Assembly (NCBI GenBank): GCA_964007475.1
Contig: CAXFZM010000342.1
Span: 106,735-170,734, forward strand
DNA: 64,000 bases
Source of the DNA: Hybos culiciformis
Lineage: Eukaryota > Arthropoda > Insecta > Diptera > Hybotidae
Direction: 5' to 3'
This document shows positions 20,893-32,036 of this stretch, one piece after another. The position numbers and the translations under genes are program-made. The number at the start of each line of letters is the position of its first letter. Within the stretch, counting starts at the first letter, position 1. Below the pieces are notes generated by a model. That model was not told where the DNA came from, did no database searches, and worked only from the letters and a program-made list of their open reading frames with translations.

Positions 20893-20975
20893 TTTCTCTT
20901 ATGCCCTCTTCGGGGTTTGAACCTCGGTCTTTAGCATTTCAACCGACCACTGTAATGATATTATCATTACCAAAG
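20893..20975 (-). repeat. tRNA-derived short repeat (SINE-like), copy B
   Basis: Minus strand: GTGGTCGGTTGAAATGC, TAAAGACCGAGGTTCAAACC (B box-like), CCGAAGAGGGCATAAGAG, then an A-rich tail. It matches copy C in the GAAATGCTAAAGACC block and copy A in the GGGCATAA block. The A box is truncated. Confidence 0.55.
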
Positions 20976-20999
20976 TTAAAATAAAACTAAATTGATAAA

Positions 21000-21610
21000 A
21001 TTATTAAAATCTTGTTGAACCCTAAAATAATGTAGAATTAAGATTACGGTAAATTATAATAAATTTGATTGGGTGACCAATCTCTAATTAATAAGTCAAA
21101 ATAATAAAAATAATAATTTGATATGAATCTGATATTAGTAAATAATATTGTATATAAAAATTTATTATTATGTACATAAATTGTATATAGAATTTAAGAA
21201 TTTTTAGTATATAAGATTTTGTATAAATATGATAAGTTTTTAGAATAAAGTCCAGATAGAAATTTGATCTCAAATAGATATCTCATCTTTTTATAAACGG
21301 CTTCCCTGAGCTATATAATACAGGTAAGAAGGCTTGGTAAGCCTATTTAATATACCAAGCTGTTCCAAGCTTTAAATGGAATATCCGGCTCTTTAGCCAA
21401 AACGAATGCGCGTCCCGCTCTAATAGGACAAACTGGCTGAATACAGCCTAGACAATAGGATCTCTATAATGACATGCTTGTGGTCATTATAGATTAGGGA
21501 ATACATAGGCCTCAGATGTCTTGGACAACACAGATGTCCATCCCATGATCCATCCATCAATAATAAATAAAGAAAGTAAATAGAAAACATTCCTTTAAAT
21601 GAGAAAACAT
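21000..21610. other. Unassigned stretch, locally less AT-rich
   Basis: 21280-21560 has a more balanced base composition (for example AATGCGCGTCCCGCTCTAAT) than its surroundings and no open frame or known repeat. It lies 0.5 kb upstream of the BEL element and could be part of its leader or LTR, but it does not match the sequence downstream of pol. Confidence 0.35.
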
Positions 21611-21617
21611 TTTTTCC

Positions 21618-21795
21618 TTTACACCACTCTACCATTAGGCTATAGTAATAAAATTATTCATGAGCACAAAATAGAAAATATAAATATCGTATCCATTTTT
21701 CTTATGCTTTCGTCGGAGTTCGAACCTTGGTCTTTAGCATTTCATTCAACCACTCTTCCATTCGGCCATAGTATTAAAATTATTCAATATTATAA
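21618..21795 (-). repeat. tRNA-derived short repeat (SINE-like), copy C with duplicated head
   Basis: Minus strand: CTATGGCCGAATGGAAGAGT (A box-like), GAAATGCTAAAGACC, AAGGTTCGAACTCCG (B box-like), then GAAAGCATAAGAAAAATGG. A second, shorter copy of the head (CTATAGCCTAATGGTAGAGT) lies at 21618-21650 further along the same strand, so the unit is partly tandem. Confidence 0.55.
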
Positions 21796-22039
21796 TTCAA
21801 GAATTTTTGGAATAACATTAATTCTCTTGGTACTAAAAATTATGCCTCTGGGCATAAAAATTATTCCTCTGGGCATTAATTTTACGATTTTAGAGCAGTT
21901 TGATATGGTACCGAAAGAACTTAAATATTGTTTTTTTTTTTATAAAAAAAAGTATTTGTTGTTGTTTTGTGTATAAAAATACTAGAACTTAATTTAATTC
22001 CAAAAGTCCTAAAATTTAGTACGCCTTTTTTGACTCAGT

Positions 22040-22791
22040 GCAAGTATCGAAGAATTTGTCACGGAAGAAAATGAAATTGGAATTTTGAACAAAGCCAAAG
22101 AATTGGAAGAACAATATTGGAGGGTAAACATTTCAATTTTAAATTGTCGTGATAATTTAGCAAAAGACGGTGATGATGGTGCTGAGGGTGATGATGGTGT
22201 TGGTGAACAGTCGGATCATGGATCATCAAAACATTCTAGTGCAGCATCTGAGGTATCTAAAGCAAACTCAACTAAGAAGAATACCATAGCTGAATTGATT
22301 GAAGCATTGCAAGGGTTACAAAATAATCAACAAGTAAGGGTTGGAGTTAAAGTACCACAACTAACATTACCAAACTTCACAGGTAAAATTGAAGAATGGA
22401 CGTCATTTTATGAAACTTTCGAGTCAATCATAGATATAAAGAGAAATATGGTAAGATCGATAAATACCATTATTTATGTAGTTGTTTAAGCACAGAGTTG
22501 AAACAAGATTTATTAGGCAGATTCAAATTGTCCAATGATGGGTATGATCTGGCGTTGAAATATTTAAAGGACAAATACAGTAACAAACGTCCTATAACTA
22601 ACAAGCATTTTTCAGAGTTATCCAAATTAAAAACTCTTGAAAAAGAAAATTATAAAGATTTACGAGTTTTGGTGGATTGCTACTGTGCCAACATCGATCA
22701 AGCAAAGAGAATAAATCCAGGATCAGATTTATTTGACTTATTAATCGTATATATGGTATCAACACGTTTTTTTATTGACTGCAATTGTTAA
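22040..22791 (+). pseudogene. BEL/Pao gag
   Basis: The first frame has an N-terminal helical region (EEQYWRVNISI), an acidic serine-rich linker, and the typical Pao block VPQLTLPNFTGKIEEWTSFY. After a break near 22490 the next frame continues with LLGRFKLSNDGYDLALKYLK and RVLVDCYCANIDQ. No CCHC knuckle is seen before the protease. The start is uncertain: coding is open upstream of the ATG at 22085 (EEFVTEENEIG), so the true start may be earlier. Confidence 0.8.
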
Positions 22792-23128
22792 TATTTTGAA
22801 TCCAAATGGGCAATTAATCCAATGTCGAGCTCTTTTGGACAGTGGGTCCGAGAGCTGCTTTATAACAGAAAATGTAGTTCAAAATTTGGGATTGTCAAGA
22901 AAGAAAGTATCAATATTGGTGTATGGATTAGGTGAAAAGCCGTTAGAGGTTAAACACGAAGTCAATGCTACTATAAAATCAGGAATAAGAAATTACCATC
23001 AAAATGTAAACTTTCTTGTTGTGCCAAAAATTTCCAACAAAATTCCTAAACAAAAAGTTAATTTAAAAAATTTCAAAATCCATAAAAATGTTAAATTAGC
23101 CGATCCAAATATCGAAAATCCTAGTTGA
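22775..23128 (+). pseudogene. BEL/Pao protease domain
   Basis: The frame contains CRALLDSGSESCFITENVV, a retroviral-type aspartic protease active site (DSG at 22838-22846), followed by YGLGEKPLEVKHEV and a flexible region. It stops after NIENPS, with the next domain in another frame. The family cleaves the Gag-Pol polyprotein. Confidence 0.85.
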
Positions 23129-23180
23129 TATATTAATTGGTGGAGAATATTTTTTAAATTTAATTGAAGAAGATAAAATT

Positions 23181-24392
23181 TTGATTGATGGCAAAAAATT
23201 GTTCTTAAAAACATCTGTGTTTGGATGGGTTGTGGCTGGAAAAATTAGTGGTGATGGAGCTGGTCAAACAAATTGTTCAATTCAAAGTTATATGAGCAAA
23301 ACTGAAGAGCTTAATTCCATTATGCGTAAATTTTGGGAATTAGAGGAGGTCGATACTAAGTTACCATTTAGCCAGGAAGAGCAATATTGTGAAGAGTTGT
23401 TCAACGAAACTACTCAACGCGATTCAGATGGTAGGTTTATTGTCAAACTTCCTGTTCGTCAAAATTTCAATAAATTATTAGACAACAAACAAAATTCTAT
23501 CAAATTTTTTCATTACTTAGAGAAACGTTTAGTTAAAAACCAAGAACATTACAATTTATATCGTAATTTTATGAAAGAATATGAAACATTAAATCATATG
23601 TATGAACTAAACGAAAAAATTGATAATTCAAATCAAAAACGATTTTATTTGCCGCATCATTCGGTAATTAAACCCTCAAGTACGACAACCAAGTCGTGTT
23701 CAACGCATCTAGTAAGCCATCTAATGGGTTATCATTAAATGACACACTTTGCGTGGGTCCAACTGTGCAAAATGATTTGTGCTCAACGTCAATTGTGATT
23801 ATATGAATATGCTGTATGTGGCGATGCAAAAATGATGTATCGACAGATTTTAATCTATCCATCTCAGCAAGAATTGCAACGAATTTTCTGGAGGGAAGAT
23901 TCAACACTAACTTACGGCACAAGCCCAGCATCATATCTAGCAACACGATGCCTAAAACAATTAGCGATCGAAAATCAAGAAAAATTTCCAACAGCTGCAA
24001 CAATGATTGAAAGTAATATGTATATGGACGATTTGTTATGTGGAAGTCAAACAATCGACGAAACAAAACAAATTCTAGACGATATTACACATATTTTAAA
24101 AGAAGGGCGATTTTACTTAAGAAAATGGGTTACAAATTGTGACAAAGTGCTGAGCAACATTCCAATTGAAGATAAAGAAAATTTGAAGCACAATAATGAT
24201 GTGATTAAAACCCTAGGGCTTAACTGGAATCCTACAAAGGATAAACTAATGCTAAATTTGAAAGATTATCCACAACAACAAATCAGTACTAAAAGAATGG
24301 TTCTTGCTGATATTGCAGGCTTTTTCGATCCTTTAGGTATGGAAGCACCAATCATAGTTTCCGCTAAAATACTGATGCAGAAATTGTGGTAA
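23181..24392 (+). pseudogene. BEL/Pao reverse transcriptase region
   Basis: Frame 1 (to 23738) has TSVFGWVVAGKI, the Pao block FWELEEVDTK...EEQYCEELF and RFYLPHHSVIKPSSTTTKSC at the start of the fingers. After a frame change, LNDTLCVGPTVQNDLCS follows. The second frame (from 23832) has MMYRQI, SPASYLATRCLKQLA and the catalytic NMYMDDLL (YMDD at 24021-24032), then ADIAGFFDPLGMEAP. Multiple shifts around 23700-23830 remove the first catalytic region. Confidence 0.88.
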
Positions 24393-24793
24393 TTAAAATT
24401 AAATTGGGATGATGAAATACCTGATGAGTTAAATCGTCAGTATCGAAAAGAATTGCCATTATTAAAAAATGTGGAGAGCAACAGATTTGTAGCTATTGAC
24501 ATGTTTATTGAATTGGAAATTCATGGTTTCTGCGATGCTTCGCAAAATGCATACGTTGCATGTATTTATATACGCAGTAAAAATGCTGAAAATCAATTTT
24601 AATCCCAATTATTCTGTTCTAAATCCAAAGTAGCACCATTAAGTAAACGAACTATACCTGAACTCGAATTATATAGCGCAGAATTACTATCAAATTTGTT
24701 GCAAAAAGTAAAAAATTCTATTCAAATACCCATTAAACGTTTCATCTATTATTATCTTGGATAAAGTCTGATCCAACTAAATTTAAAACATTC
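24393..24793 (+). pseudogene. BEL/Pao RNase H region
   Basis: After a TAA the frame continues with HGFCDASQNAYVACIYIRS, the Asp-containing start of RNase H, then a stop, SKSKVAPLSKRTIPELELYS with the Glu of the next motif, and another stop. The end of the domain (QNPADCLSRG) is at the start of the next frame. The layout fits BEL pol. Confidence 0.75.
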
Positions 24794-26676
24794 GTGGCTA
24801 ACAGAATAACATCAATTCAACGTAAAACACTAAATGTTGAATGGAGACACATTGCAACTGAACAAAATCCAGCCGATTGCTTGTCAAGAGGTTTAATGCC
24901 GCATGAAATTCTCAATCATGTATTATGGTGGAACGGACCAGAATTTTTAATTAAATCAGAAGCTGAATGGCCCGATTCTAAAATAAAAGGTATATCGCAA
25001 ATAAATTCAATTAGTAATCAATTTTTTTTGTCTACTTCAGGATCAGATATCGACCCTGAAAATAAATATCAACTAGTGCAAAAATTTAGTTCAACTCGAC
25101 GAATGATTATAGTACTTGCTTATATTAACCGATTTATTACCAATGCTCGTGTCCATCATAAACAAGATAGATCAAACAACGAATTAAGCATCAAAGAATT
25201 AAACCAATCTCTCAAATCAATTATAAAGTCAGTACAACACGAAAAATTCAAAAGTGAAATTCTAGAACTAAATAATGAATGCAATTTCATGAATGTAATT
25301 AACAATAACAAATCTCAGAAAAAAATTGGCCCGAAGTCTCCAATTCAATCATTACAACCTTTTCTGGACAATTATGGTATTCTGAGAGTCGGTGGTCGCA
25401 TTGATAATTCAAATTTAAATTTTAGTGGAAAACATCCAATTATATTGCCTGGTGATCACGAATTTACCGAGAAAATCATTCAAGATATACATTCAGAAAA
25501 TATGCATCCTGGTCAAAGAGCAATGTTATCGTTTGTTAGACAAAAATATTGGCCATTGCGATCGAAAATAATTATTAAAAGAGTCATTGCCAAATGTGTA
25601 AAAGCTAAATTAAGTCCGATTCAGCAGTATATGGGTAAATTACCAACTAATCGAGTACAGCTAAAATTTCCATTTTATAATACAGGTGTTGATTATTTTG
25701 GACCGTTTTTTATTAAAAGTGGATTGGTACGATCTAAAATAACCACAAAGGCATAAATAGCAGTATTTGTTTGCTTGGCTACTAAGGCGGTGCACTTAGA
25801 GCTTGTTACAGGCATGACAACTAAGGCTTTTCTAGCTGCGCTAGACCGATTTAATTCTGATCATGGATTATCAGCCAATATGTACTCCGAAAATGGAACT
25901 AATTTTCGCTGGTATCGAAATCGAAGAACTTCAAAAACAATTTCATTCTAATAATGGATCAGAATTTGCACCTGGTAACAAAAACATGACAGAATTACAT
26001 GATTTATTAAAATCAGAAGAATTTAAAAATGAAGTCACAACTAGAGATAGCTGCATTCATACTACCTCATGCCCCAGAGTTTGGAGGTTTATGGGAGTCG
26101 GCCGTCAAATCGGTTAAATTTCATTTGGTTCGGTATCTGGAAAATGCGTTTTTAAAATTTGAAGAATTATACACAGTAGTAAACAAAATATGAGCAATTT
26201 TGAATTCAAAGCCGTTGTTTGCGGAAAGCAATGATATAAATGATTATAACATATTAACGCCAGCACATTTTTTAATTGGCCGAGCGATGAATTTTAAACC
26301 AGAAACAGATATATCAGATGTGGTTACAAATCGTCTAGATCGTTGGCAAAGACTACAAAAGTTAACTCAAGAATTTTTCAAATCATGGAATAAAGACTAT
26401 CTACATTTATTACAACAACGTACCAAAAGATATAAGGAGAAGATAACGTTAAAAATTGGTGATCTCGTGGTTATGATTGAAGATAGCATGCGTCCTTTGA
26501 AATGGACTGTTGCAAGAATCATAGCTGTTCACCCTGGAATGGATAATATTGTCAGAGTGGTTACTGTTCGGAATCAACATGGAATACTTAAACGGCCTGT
26601 GTCAAAGATTGGTCTATTACCTATTGAAAATTCTGCTTTTCAACCCGGGGAGTATGTTCATAACCCGTTAGAGTGA
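24794..26676 (+). pseudogene. BEL/Pao integrase and C-terminal domain
   Basis: The first frame has the RNase H end, then the zinc-binding region (HPGQRAMLSFVRQKYWPLR, KCVKAK; the second Cys of the expected pair is missing), and VDYFGPF with the first catalytic Asp. A stop follows at 25756, but ATKAVHLELV continues in frame. The NGTNF block reads SENG where SDNG is expected, so the second catalytic Asp appears as Glu. FILPHAPEFGGLWESAVK is present out of frame. The last frame (26200-26676) is the DUF5641-like end (LTPAHFLIGR, VRVVTVRNQHG, RPVSKIGLLP). Confidence 0.88.
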
Positions 26677-27031
26677 AATCCAGACGAAATAAAAATTGCT
26701 ATTAACTGTTTATTTTTATTGTATTGAAATTTATTTATGTAAATGGATTTTTATTTTTTCGTCTGCTTTTTTTAATGCATATCAACAAATTTGTTTTTGA
26801 GTTAGTTCTTCTTCGAATTTATTGCTGTTAACATCAAAAATAATTCTTAAAGTCTATTTTTTAATTTAATAATTAATTTTTTTTTCTATAATTTTTTAAA
26901 CCCATGAAAAAAGGGATTAATTTGAAATAAAAATTTTCTATGTTTTTTGAAAAAAACACTGAGCTTTTCATTTCTGAAATACAACCAACAAAATCACTAA
27001 ATGTTATTCACAAAGGCTTAACAAATTTTGT

Positions 27032-28192
27032 GAAGAAAGGTAATGCCGTATTAAGCAAGAAGGACGTAACTCTATTTTGTTGATAGTTTCCAGATATCCA
27101 AGTTTTCGAACAATCATAAGAAAGTACTCAATGTTATTGCATTTTTAAGCTTAAGACCTTTAGATTTAAAAAAAAAGCGAATACGGTCAAGAATAGGTAT
27201 TTATCAGTGAATTTTCATTTTATACCAATTTATTTTTTTTCAACCACCTACCTACATATTTTGATATTTTTTGAATCCTATAATTTATTTCCGTGTGACT
27301 ACTATATGGTAATAATAGTTTTATTTATTTTAAATACTTTGTTGTCCACAACCTTAAGATCTGGAAGCTTATCACTATTGTCTTCAATAGCTTCTCTAAT
27401 TTCTCTGTAACTTTCTGATTCAAAATCAAGGTCCAAATCTGGACAACGAGCTGATATTTTCTCTATACCGAGTGAACGTGAGAGTGTGTCGGCCACAACA
27501 TTCTTTATCCCGGATCTATGTTGTACATTGAATTCGAAAGCTTGAAGTTTTAAAGACCATCTAAAAAGTTTTCCGTGATGGTCTTTACACTTCAAAAAAA
27601 ATTTTCCCATACAAAAATGTATGAAAACTTTGGGGGGCCGTATCTCCGAAACGGGGCCTTTGCCCCAAGAACTGATTTCAGTTTTGGGAGTTTGGGCATC
27701 GCCTCTACCCCCCCTCCAAGTTTCAGCCCATTCTGAGAGTTTCTAGGAAACGGCACTATCGCCTAAAATAAAATAAAATTTTTGACTAATTTTGAAATTA
27801 TCTTCATCATTACAGAAAAAAAAAGATCAAAATTTTATAATGCCCAAAAAAAAAAGAATTTAATAATTCGAAAATCAAACCGAATAAAAGATCAAAATTT
27901 AATAATCCCATCAAACAAACAGAATTTAATAATTCGAAAATCAAACCGAATAAAAGATCAAAATGTGAAAAAGCTATTAATAGAAAAAGTTAAAAAACGC
28001 TGCAACATTTATGTGGAAATTGATGAAGAAGATTTTGGTAAGAAACAATATTATTTTTATTTTAATACAAAGATTAAAATTCAAAAAATTAAAAAAAAAC
28101 TACGAACATTTTTTTATCATATTTTAAAAAGCATATTTTTCTATATAAAGATGAGTGAATTGAAAAGTCGCGTCTAAATTATTGAATTTTGT
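27032..28192. repeat. R repeat copy 3 (complete unit, 1.16 kb)
   Basis: It has the same three-part structure as 13031-14146: segment a, a reversed gypsy RNase H fragment, and segment b with two ATTCGAAAATCAAACCG blocks. It lies about 200 bp after the BEL 3' region and is followed head to tail by segment a of copy 4. Confidence 0.8.
27302..27610 (-). pseudogene. Gypsy RNase H fragment captured in R repeat copy 3
   Basis: Minus-strand frame with RWSLKLQAFEFNVQHRSG, VADTLSRS and the linker; boundaries are identical to the fragment in copy 2. One residue differs in the RSG(K/I)KN position. Confidence 0.8.
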
Positions 28193-28274
28193 GCAGAAAG
28201 GTAATGCCGTATTAAGCAAGAAGGACGTAACTCTATTTTGTTGATAGTTTTGAGATATCCAAGTTTTCGAACAA
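28193..28274. repeat. R repeat copy 4, segment a, left piece
   Basis: AGAAAGGTAATGCCGTATTA to CCAAGTTTTCGAACAA matches the start of segment a. It is cut by a non-LTR element and resumes at 30574 with ACAATTATAAGAAAGTACTC. Confidence 0.85.
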
Positions 28275-28758
28275 GATGATAGATAGATAGATAGATAGAT
28301 AGATATAATCTTTATTCTCTCATGTAAATTAACAAAATCTTTTAAAAAAATAATAATAAGAATTCAACAAGAAACAATTCAAACTTATTCGAAAAGGATT
28401 ACTTATATATATTATCAAATGTTAAAGAGAATAGTTACTGACATCTGATATTCTGAAAGAATGTGTTAGATGTCAAAAAATAAAAAAAATAAATATTTAG
28501 ATACTAATAATTAAGGATAACAATAACGTTAATATAAAAAATAATATAATTACAAAATTAAATCAAATGAAAATTATTTAAAAATAATATGAATATAAAT
28601 GAATACAATATGAATAATATGAATATTATGAATAATATGAATATTGTGGGGCAATATTCAAAGAAAAAAATAAACTAAAATAAAACTACGTGCCTAGCCA
28701 AAAAATTACAACTTTCAAGTATATTATAAGCCCAGTATAATATCATTCTAATAAAGAA

Positions 28759-29064
28759 TCAAATAACAACATTTAAAAGACTTTCGATATCATCAAAAGT
28801 AAAATTGAGAAGCCACGCCTTAATTTGAATTGCGAAAGATGGAGTAAAAAATCTCGTACGCCTTAAGGAGAGAGGAAGCAAATTAAACAATCTACAAGAA
28901 ACAATTGTATAAAAATTTTTCAAAAAAGTGGTACGGAAGGGTACAACATTAACAAAAAACCGCTGAGCTGATCTAAGGTTGCTAAGATGGTTCACATTAA
29001 AAATTAAATGTCCACTTTTTAAGTAAAAAGTTTTTAGAACTTTAAAAAAATATAAGTGCCGCAA
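28759..29064 (-). pseudogene. C-terminal region of the non-LTR pol
   Basis: Short frame with FYTIVSCRLFNLLPLSLRRT, the pattern found near the end of Jockey/CR1-type pol (a paired 'YN.LP..LR' block). It is separated from the upstream frame by a stop at about 29077. Confidence 0.7.
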
Positions 29065-29076
29065 CGGAAGAATATT

Positions 29077-30501
29077 TTAACTTCTAAATAGATCAATAGT
29101 ATGACATATTCTGCCTCTATTACAAATTTTTCTAATCGCGCTCTTTTGAAGAATCAGTAACGCTTTTACTCGGTACTGATAGACTCCCCCCCAGACACAC
29201 AAACCATAAAGCAACTTTGAATGAAATAGACCGAAATACAGCATTTTCAATACTTTCGCAGAACAAATGCTTTTCAAGCGATGAAAGGAACGCAACGTAT
29301 GACGCAAATATTGTTTCAGAGAATGAATATGGTCCAACCAGCTCAATCTTGAATCAATAGTTAGGCCCAAATATCTAAAATGATCAACGCATTCAATTTT
29401 AAAGCAGCCAGAGCTGCACCTGGAACTTCCCTCAAAAGCCAGGGAACCACACGCATTACAATGAAGTAGAAATCTTTTACAATCATGAGCATGGAACACT
29501 AGATCAACATCCTTAGGCGTCTGTGTCTGATGGGCAAGATTAAAGAACATAATCTTAGTTTTGCTGCTGACAATCAGTTTATGACTGGCAAACCAATTCC
29601 TAAAAATAAACAAATCATGATTAATATCAGCAATTAAATTCAGCGGACTACTACAAGAGTAAGCACAGCCAACATCATCAGCGAAAGCAGTTAAGTTACA
29701 CTTAAATTTCTGTTTGAATAAAGAGTTAATATACACTAAAAAAAAGGAATAGGACCAAGAACCGAGCCCTGAGGAACACCAAGTGAAATACCAATTTTGA
29801 CTTCTTGAGTCCTTTTCTGCAAGTATGACTTAAACCAATCAAAAATAAAACCTCTGAAACCGGCATTGTAAAGTTTGTCAAGCAGAATATCGTGGCTAAC
29901 CATAAAGCCTTTGTAATGTCCACGAAAAGCCCAGCGCAGCAATTTTTTTATCAAGTCCGTTGAACAAATTCGAACAAAAATCTAACAGAGCATCTTCAGT
30001 AGACAATTTAGCTAGAAAACCGAATTGTTTTTCAGTGAGAAAATTAGTACTTTTTAAAAATTTCAACATTCGGGACTTGACAACCTTTTCAAAAATTTTT
30101 GAAATCGAGGATAAGAGAGAGATAGGCCTGTAGTTCTTTATATCAGTTGAGTCACCCTTTTTAAACAGTGGTATGACAAGTGCACATTTAAGATGATCTG
30201 GGAAGACTCCCAGTACTATACTTCTGTTAAAGATATGTGTCAGCACATCAACTATATTAAGACCAATCCTCTTTAACAACTTGCTAGGAATCTCGTCACT
30301 GCCACAAGAATTTGAATTATCCAGTGACCTGATAATGTTTAAAATTTCTGAGGAAGCAATCTCGTCAAAAACAAAACTACGACACTGATTTGAATCATCC
30401 GCAACATCCAAGTGATTAGAACAGTTACAAGGCCAAGATTGATTAGCCGGTTTTAGAGCCTCAGCAGATAAAGCGAAATGTTTGTTAAATTCGTCAACCA
30501 C
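29077..30501 (-). pseudogene. Non-LTR reverse transcriptase, three broken frames
   Basis: The frame at 29896-30501 has GSDEIPSKLLKRI, CALVIPLFKKGDSTDIKNYRP and the ISKIFEKVVKSRM block. The next (29736-29954) has [18 protein letters not shown] and [10 protein letters not shown], and the third (29077-29736) the catalytic FADD (AFADDVGCAYS) and the thumb region (YFGLFHSKLLYGLCVWGG). Shifts near 29950 and 29736 separate them. The product would copy element RNA at the target site; this copy cannot. Confidence 0.88.
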
Positions 30502-30573
30502 CTGAGCCGGATCCCGGATAGTAAGGTTATTGATATTTAAAGTAATAGGTTTATTGGCGGCAGGCGACTAATG

Positions 30574-30805
30574 ACAATTATAAGAAAGTACTCAATGTTA
30601 TTGCATTTTTAAGCTTAAGACCTTTAGATTTTAAAAAAAAGCGAATACGGTCAAGAATAGGTATTTATCAGGGAATTTTAATTTTAAAAGCAAATATATA
30701 CCAATTTTTTTTTTCAACCACCTACCTACATATTTTGATATGTTTTCAATCCTATAATTTATTTCCGTGTGACTACTATATGGCAATAAGAGTTTTATTT
30801 CAGAA
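30574..30805. repeat. R repeat copy 4, segment a, right piece, without the gypsy fragment
   Basis: ACAATTATAAGAAAGTACTC through CTACTATATGGCAATAAGAG matches the end of segment a. After GTTTTATTTC it departs into unrelated sequence instead of entering the RNase H fragment. This may be segment a in its state before joining to the gypsy piece. Confidence 0.65.
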
Positions 30806-31395
30806 AAAATTAACAATTTCGAATATTTTGATACATGTACCTATAATTCCAACAATTTTTGTTGCACTGTTTGTATAGGATTCAAAGTAAAATTTGCAAC
30901 AAAAATTTTGGGTAATCCCTTTGACTGAAAAAATTTTGAAAGCAAAATACGTTTCTGATTTTAATTGAGAAAATATTTATAGCTAGGTAGGTATAATAAT
31001 GATTTATCTTTATCATAAAAATTTATTTGTAATTTTCAGATTCATCATAAAATGATCAGCCAATAGATCTGGATTTAGTTTTAAAGCGTTGTATTGTCCA
31101 CCTAGCAAAAGTAAAAAATCAAAATTAAATAAAGGTAAAATTAGATCATTGAATTTAAATTATTATCAAATTTTATTTAAAATGAGAATGCATTATTTTA
31201 TGTTTTTTTAAATTAAAAAATAAAAATAAATTTTTTTTTTTTTATCTAAGTTTATTCGTTATTTACGATAATTTATAATTTTATCAGAAATGGAGAATCA
31301 AAATAATCTCAACCAACGAAATCGCAACATTTATGTGGAAATTGATGAACAAGATTTTGGTAAGAAACAATATTATTTTTATTTTAATACAAAGA
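30806..31395. repeat. Unique AT-rich sequence ending in an R segment-b relic
   Basis: 30806-31289 shows nothing recognisable. From the ATG at 31290 a short frame, ENQNNLNQRNRN then IYVEIDEQDFGKKQ and YYFYFNTK, matches the frame embedded in segment b of all R copies. Here it has an ATG and a different upstream sequence, so this could be nearer the source from which segment b was taken. The product is unknown. Confidence 0.5.
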
Positions 31396-31463
31396 TGAGT
31401 TGTGTTCTGTTATCGAAGCTAAGTGTACGCGATTTCCGGACAGTTGCCCAAATGACATTTGCC

Positions 31464-31793
31464 AATCTGACATTTGCCCACGGACATTTGACAATCTTAC
31501 ATTTGACAATCTGACATTTGACAATCTGACATTTGACAATCTGACATTTGACAATATGACATTTGACAATCTGACATTTGACAATCTGACATTTGACAAT
31601 CTGACGTTTGACAATCTGACATTTGACAATCTGACTTTTGACAATATGACATTTGACAATCTGACATTTGACAATCTGACATTTGACAATGTGACATTTG
31701 ACAATCTTACATTTGACAATATGACATTTGACAATCTGACATTTGCCAAAGGACATTTGCCAACGGACATTTGCCCAAACGGACATTTGACAA
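31464..31793. repeat. 15-bp minisatellite (ACATTTGACAATCTG)n, left arm, outer part
   Basis: About 20 units with variants (ATGAC, CTTAC, GTGAC). Flanking units read TTGCCAATC and TTGCCCACGG at the outer edge and CAACGGACATTTGCC toward the inside. The reverse complement with the same variant order occurs at 50005-50548. Because the unit is a multiple of three, frames are open in several phases on both strands; these are artefacts. It is cut by the gypsy element, with TSD GACAA at 31789-31793. Confidence 0.92.
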
Positions 31794-32019
31794 TGTTGTG
31801 CAATGCACGCCCCCTTGATATTATTAGTTACAACTATTTAATGATATAATGTAAGTAGGAATCCGTTTTAGATTAAGCCATGGTACCATACTGTAGTAAT
31901 AGTTATTAAGGATATATAAGTAAGTCATGATTGTGAGAAGGGAGAATAAGGTAATTATACATACATGAAGACAGACGTTTTTAATATTTTAAGTGGTCCG
32001 ATCAGGAACATTCTTAACA
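31794..32019 (+). repeat. 5' LTR of the gypsy element (226 bp)
   Basis: It begins TGTTGTGCAATGCACGCCCC and ends ACATTCTTAACA, the TG...CA ends of LTRs. It differs from the 3' LTR by GTAAGTAGG versus GTAGGTAGG and AATAAGGTAAT versus AATAAAGTAAT. It should carry the promoter and polyadenylation signals, but I cannot place these with certainty. Confidence 0.95.
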
Positions 32020-32036
32020 TGGCGACCGTGACACCG
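32020..32036 (+). promoter_or_regulatory. Primer-binding site of the gypsy element
   Basis: TGGCGACCGTGACACCG directly follows the 5' LTR. TGGCGACCGTGAC is the kind of PBS found in insect gypsy elements primed by tRNA-Arg; this is from family knowledge and the matching tRNA is not in this window. Confidence 0.8.

Larger units (their letters stand above)
22017..26822 (+). mobile_element. BEL/Pao LTR retrotransposon, decayed
   Basis: The order gag, protease, reverse transcriptase, RNase H, integrase and a C-terminal DUF5641-like domain on the plus strand is that of BEL/Pao. At least eight stops or frameshifts interrupt it. LTRs were not identified. The 3' region after pol recurs as a fragment at 14147-14312, showing a second copy of the family nearby. 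Confidence 0.9.
28275..30573 (-). mobile_element. 5'-truncated non-LTR retrotransposon with GATA-repeat tail
   Basis: The minus-strand element carries reverse transcriptase domains and ends at 28275 with (TATC)n directly after AATAAAGATTATA, a tail of the microsatellite type. It sits inside segment a of R copy 4. The 4-bp ACAA is present at both junctions (28271-28274 and 30574-30577). No endonuclease is present, so it is 5'-truncated. Confidence 0.88.

Noticed and set aside
31464..31793. Resemblance to a CRISPR array
   Set aside because: There is no repeat-spacer structure; the units are contiguous 15-bp repeats in a eukaryotic transposon context.
31379..31849. Frames of repeated LSNVR, DCQMS, VKCQI and FDNLT peptides, also at 50017-50633 and 41454-41690
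   Set aside because: All are readings of the 15-bp minisatellite in different phases and strands.
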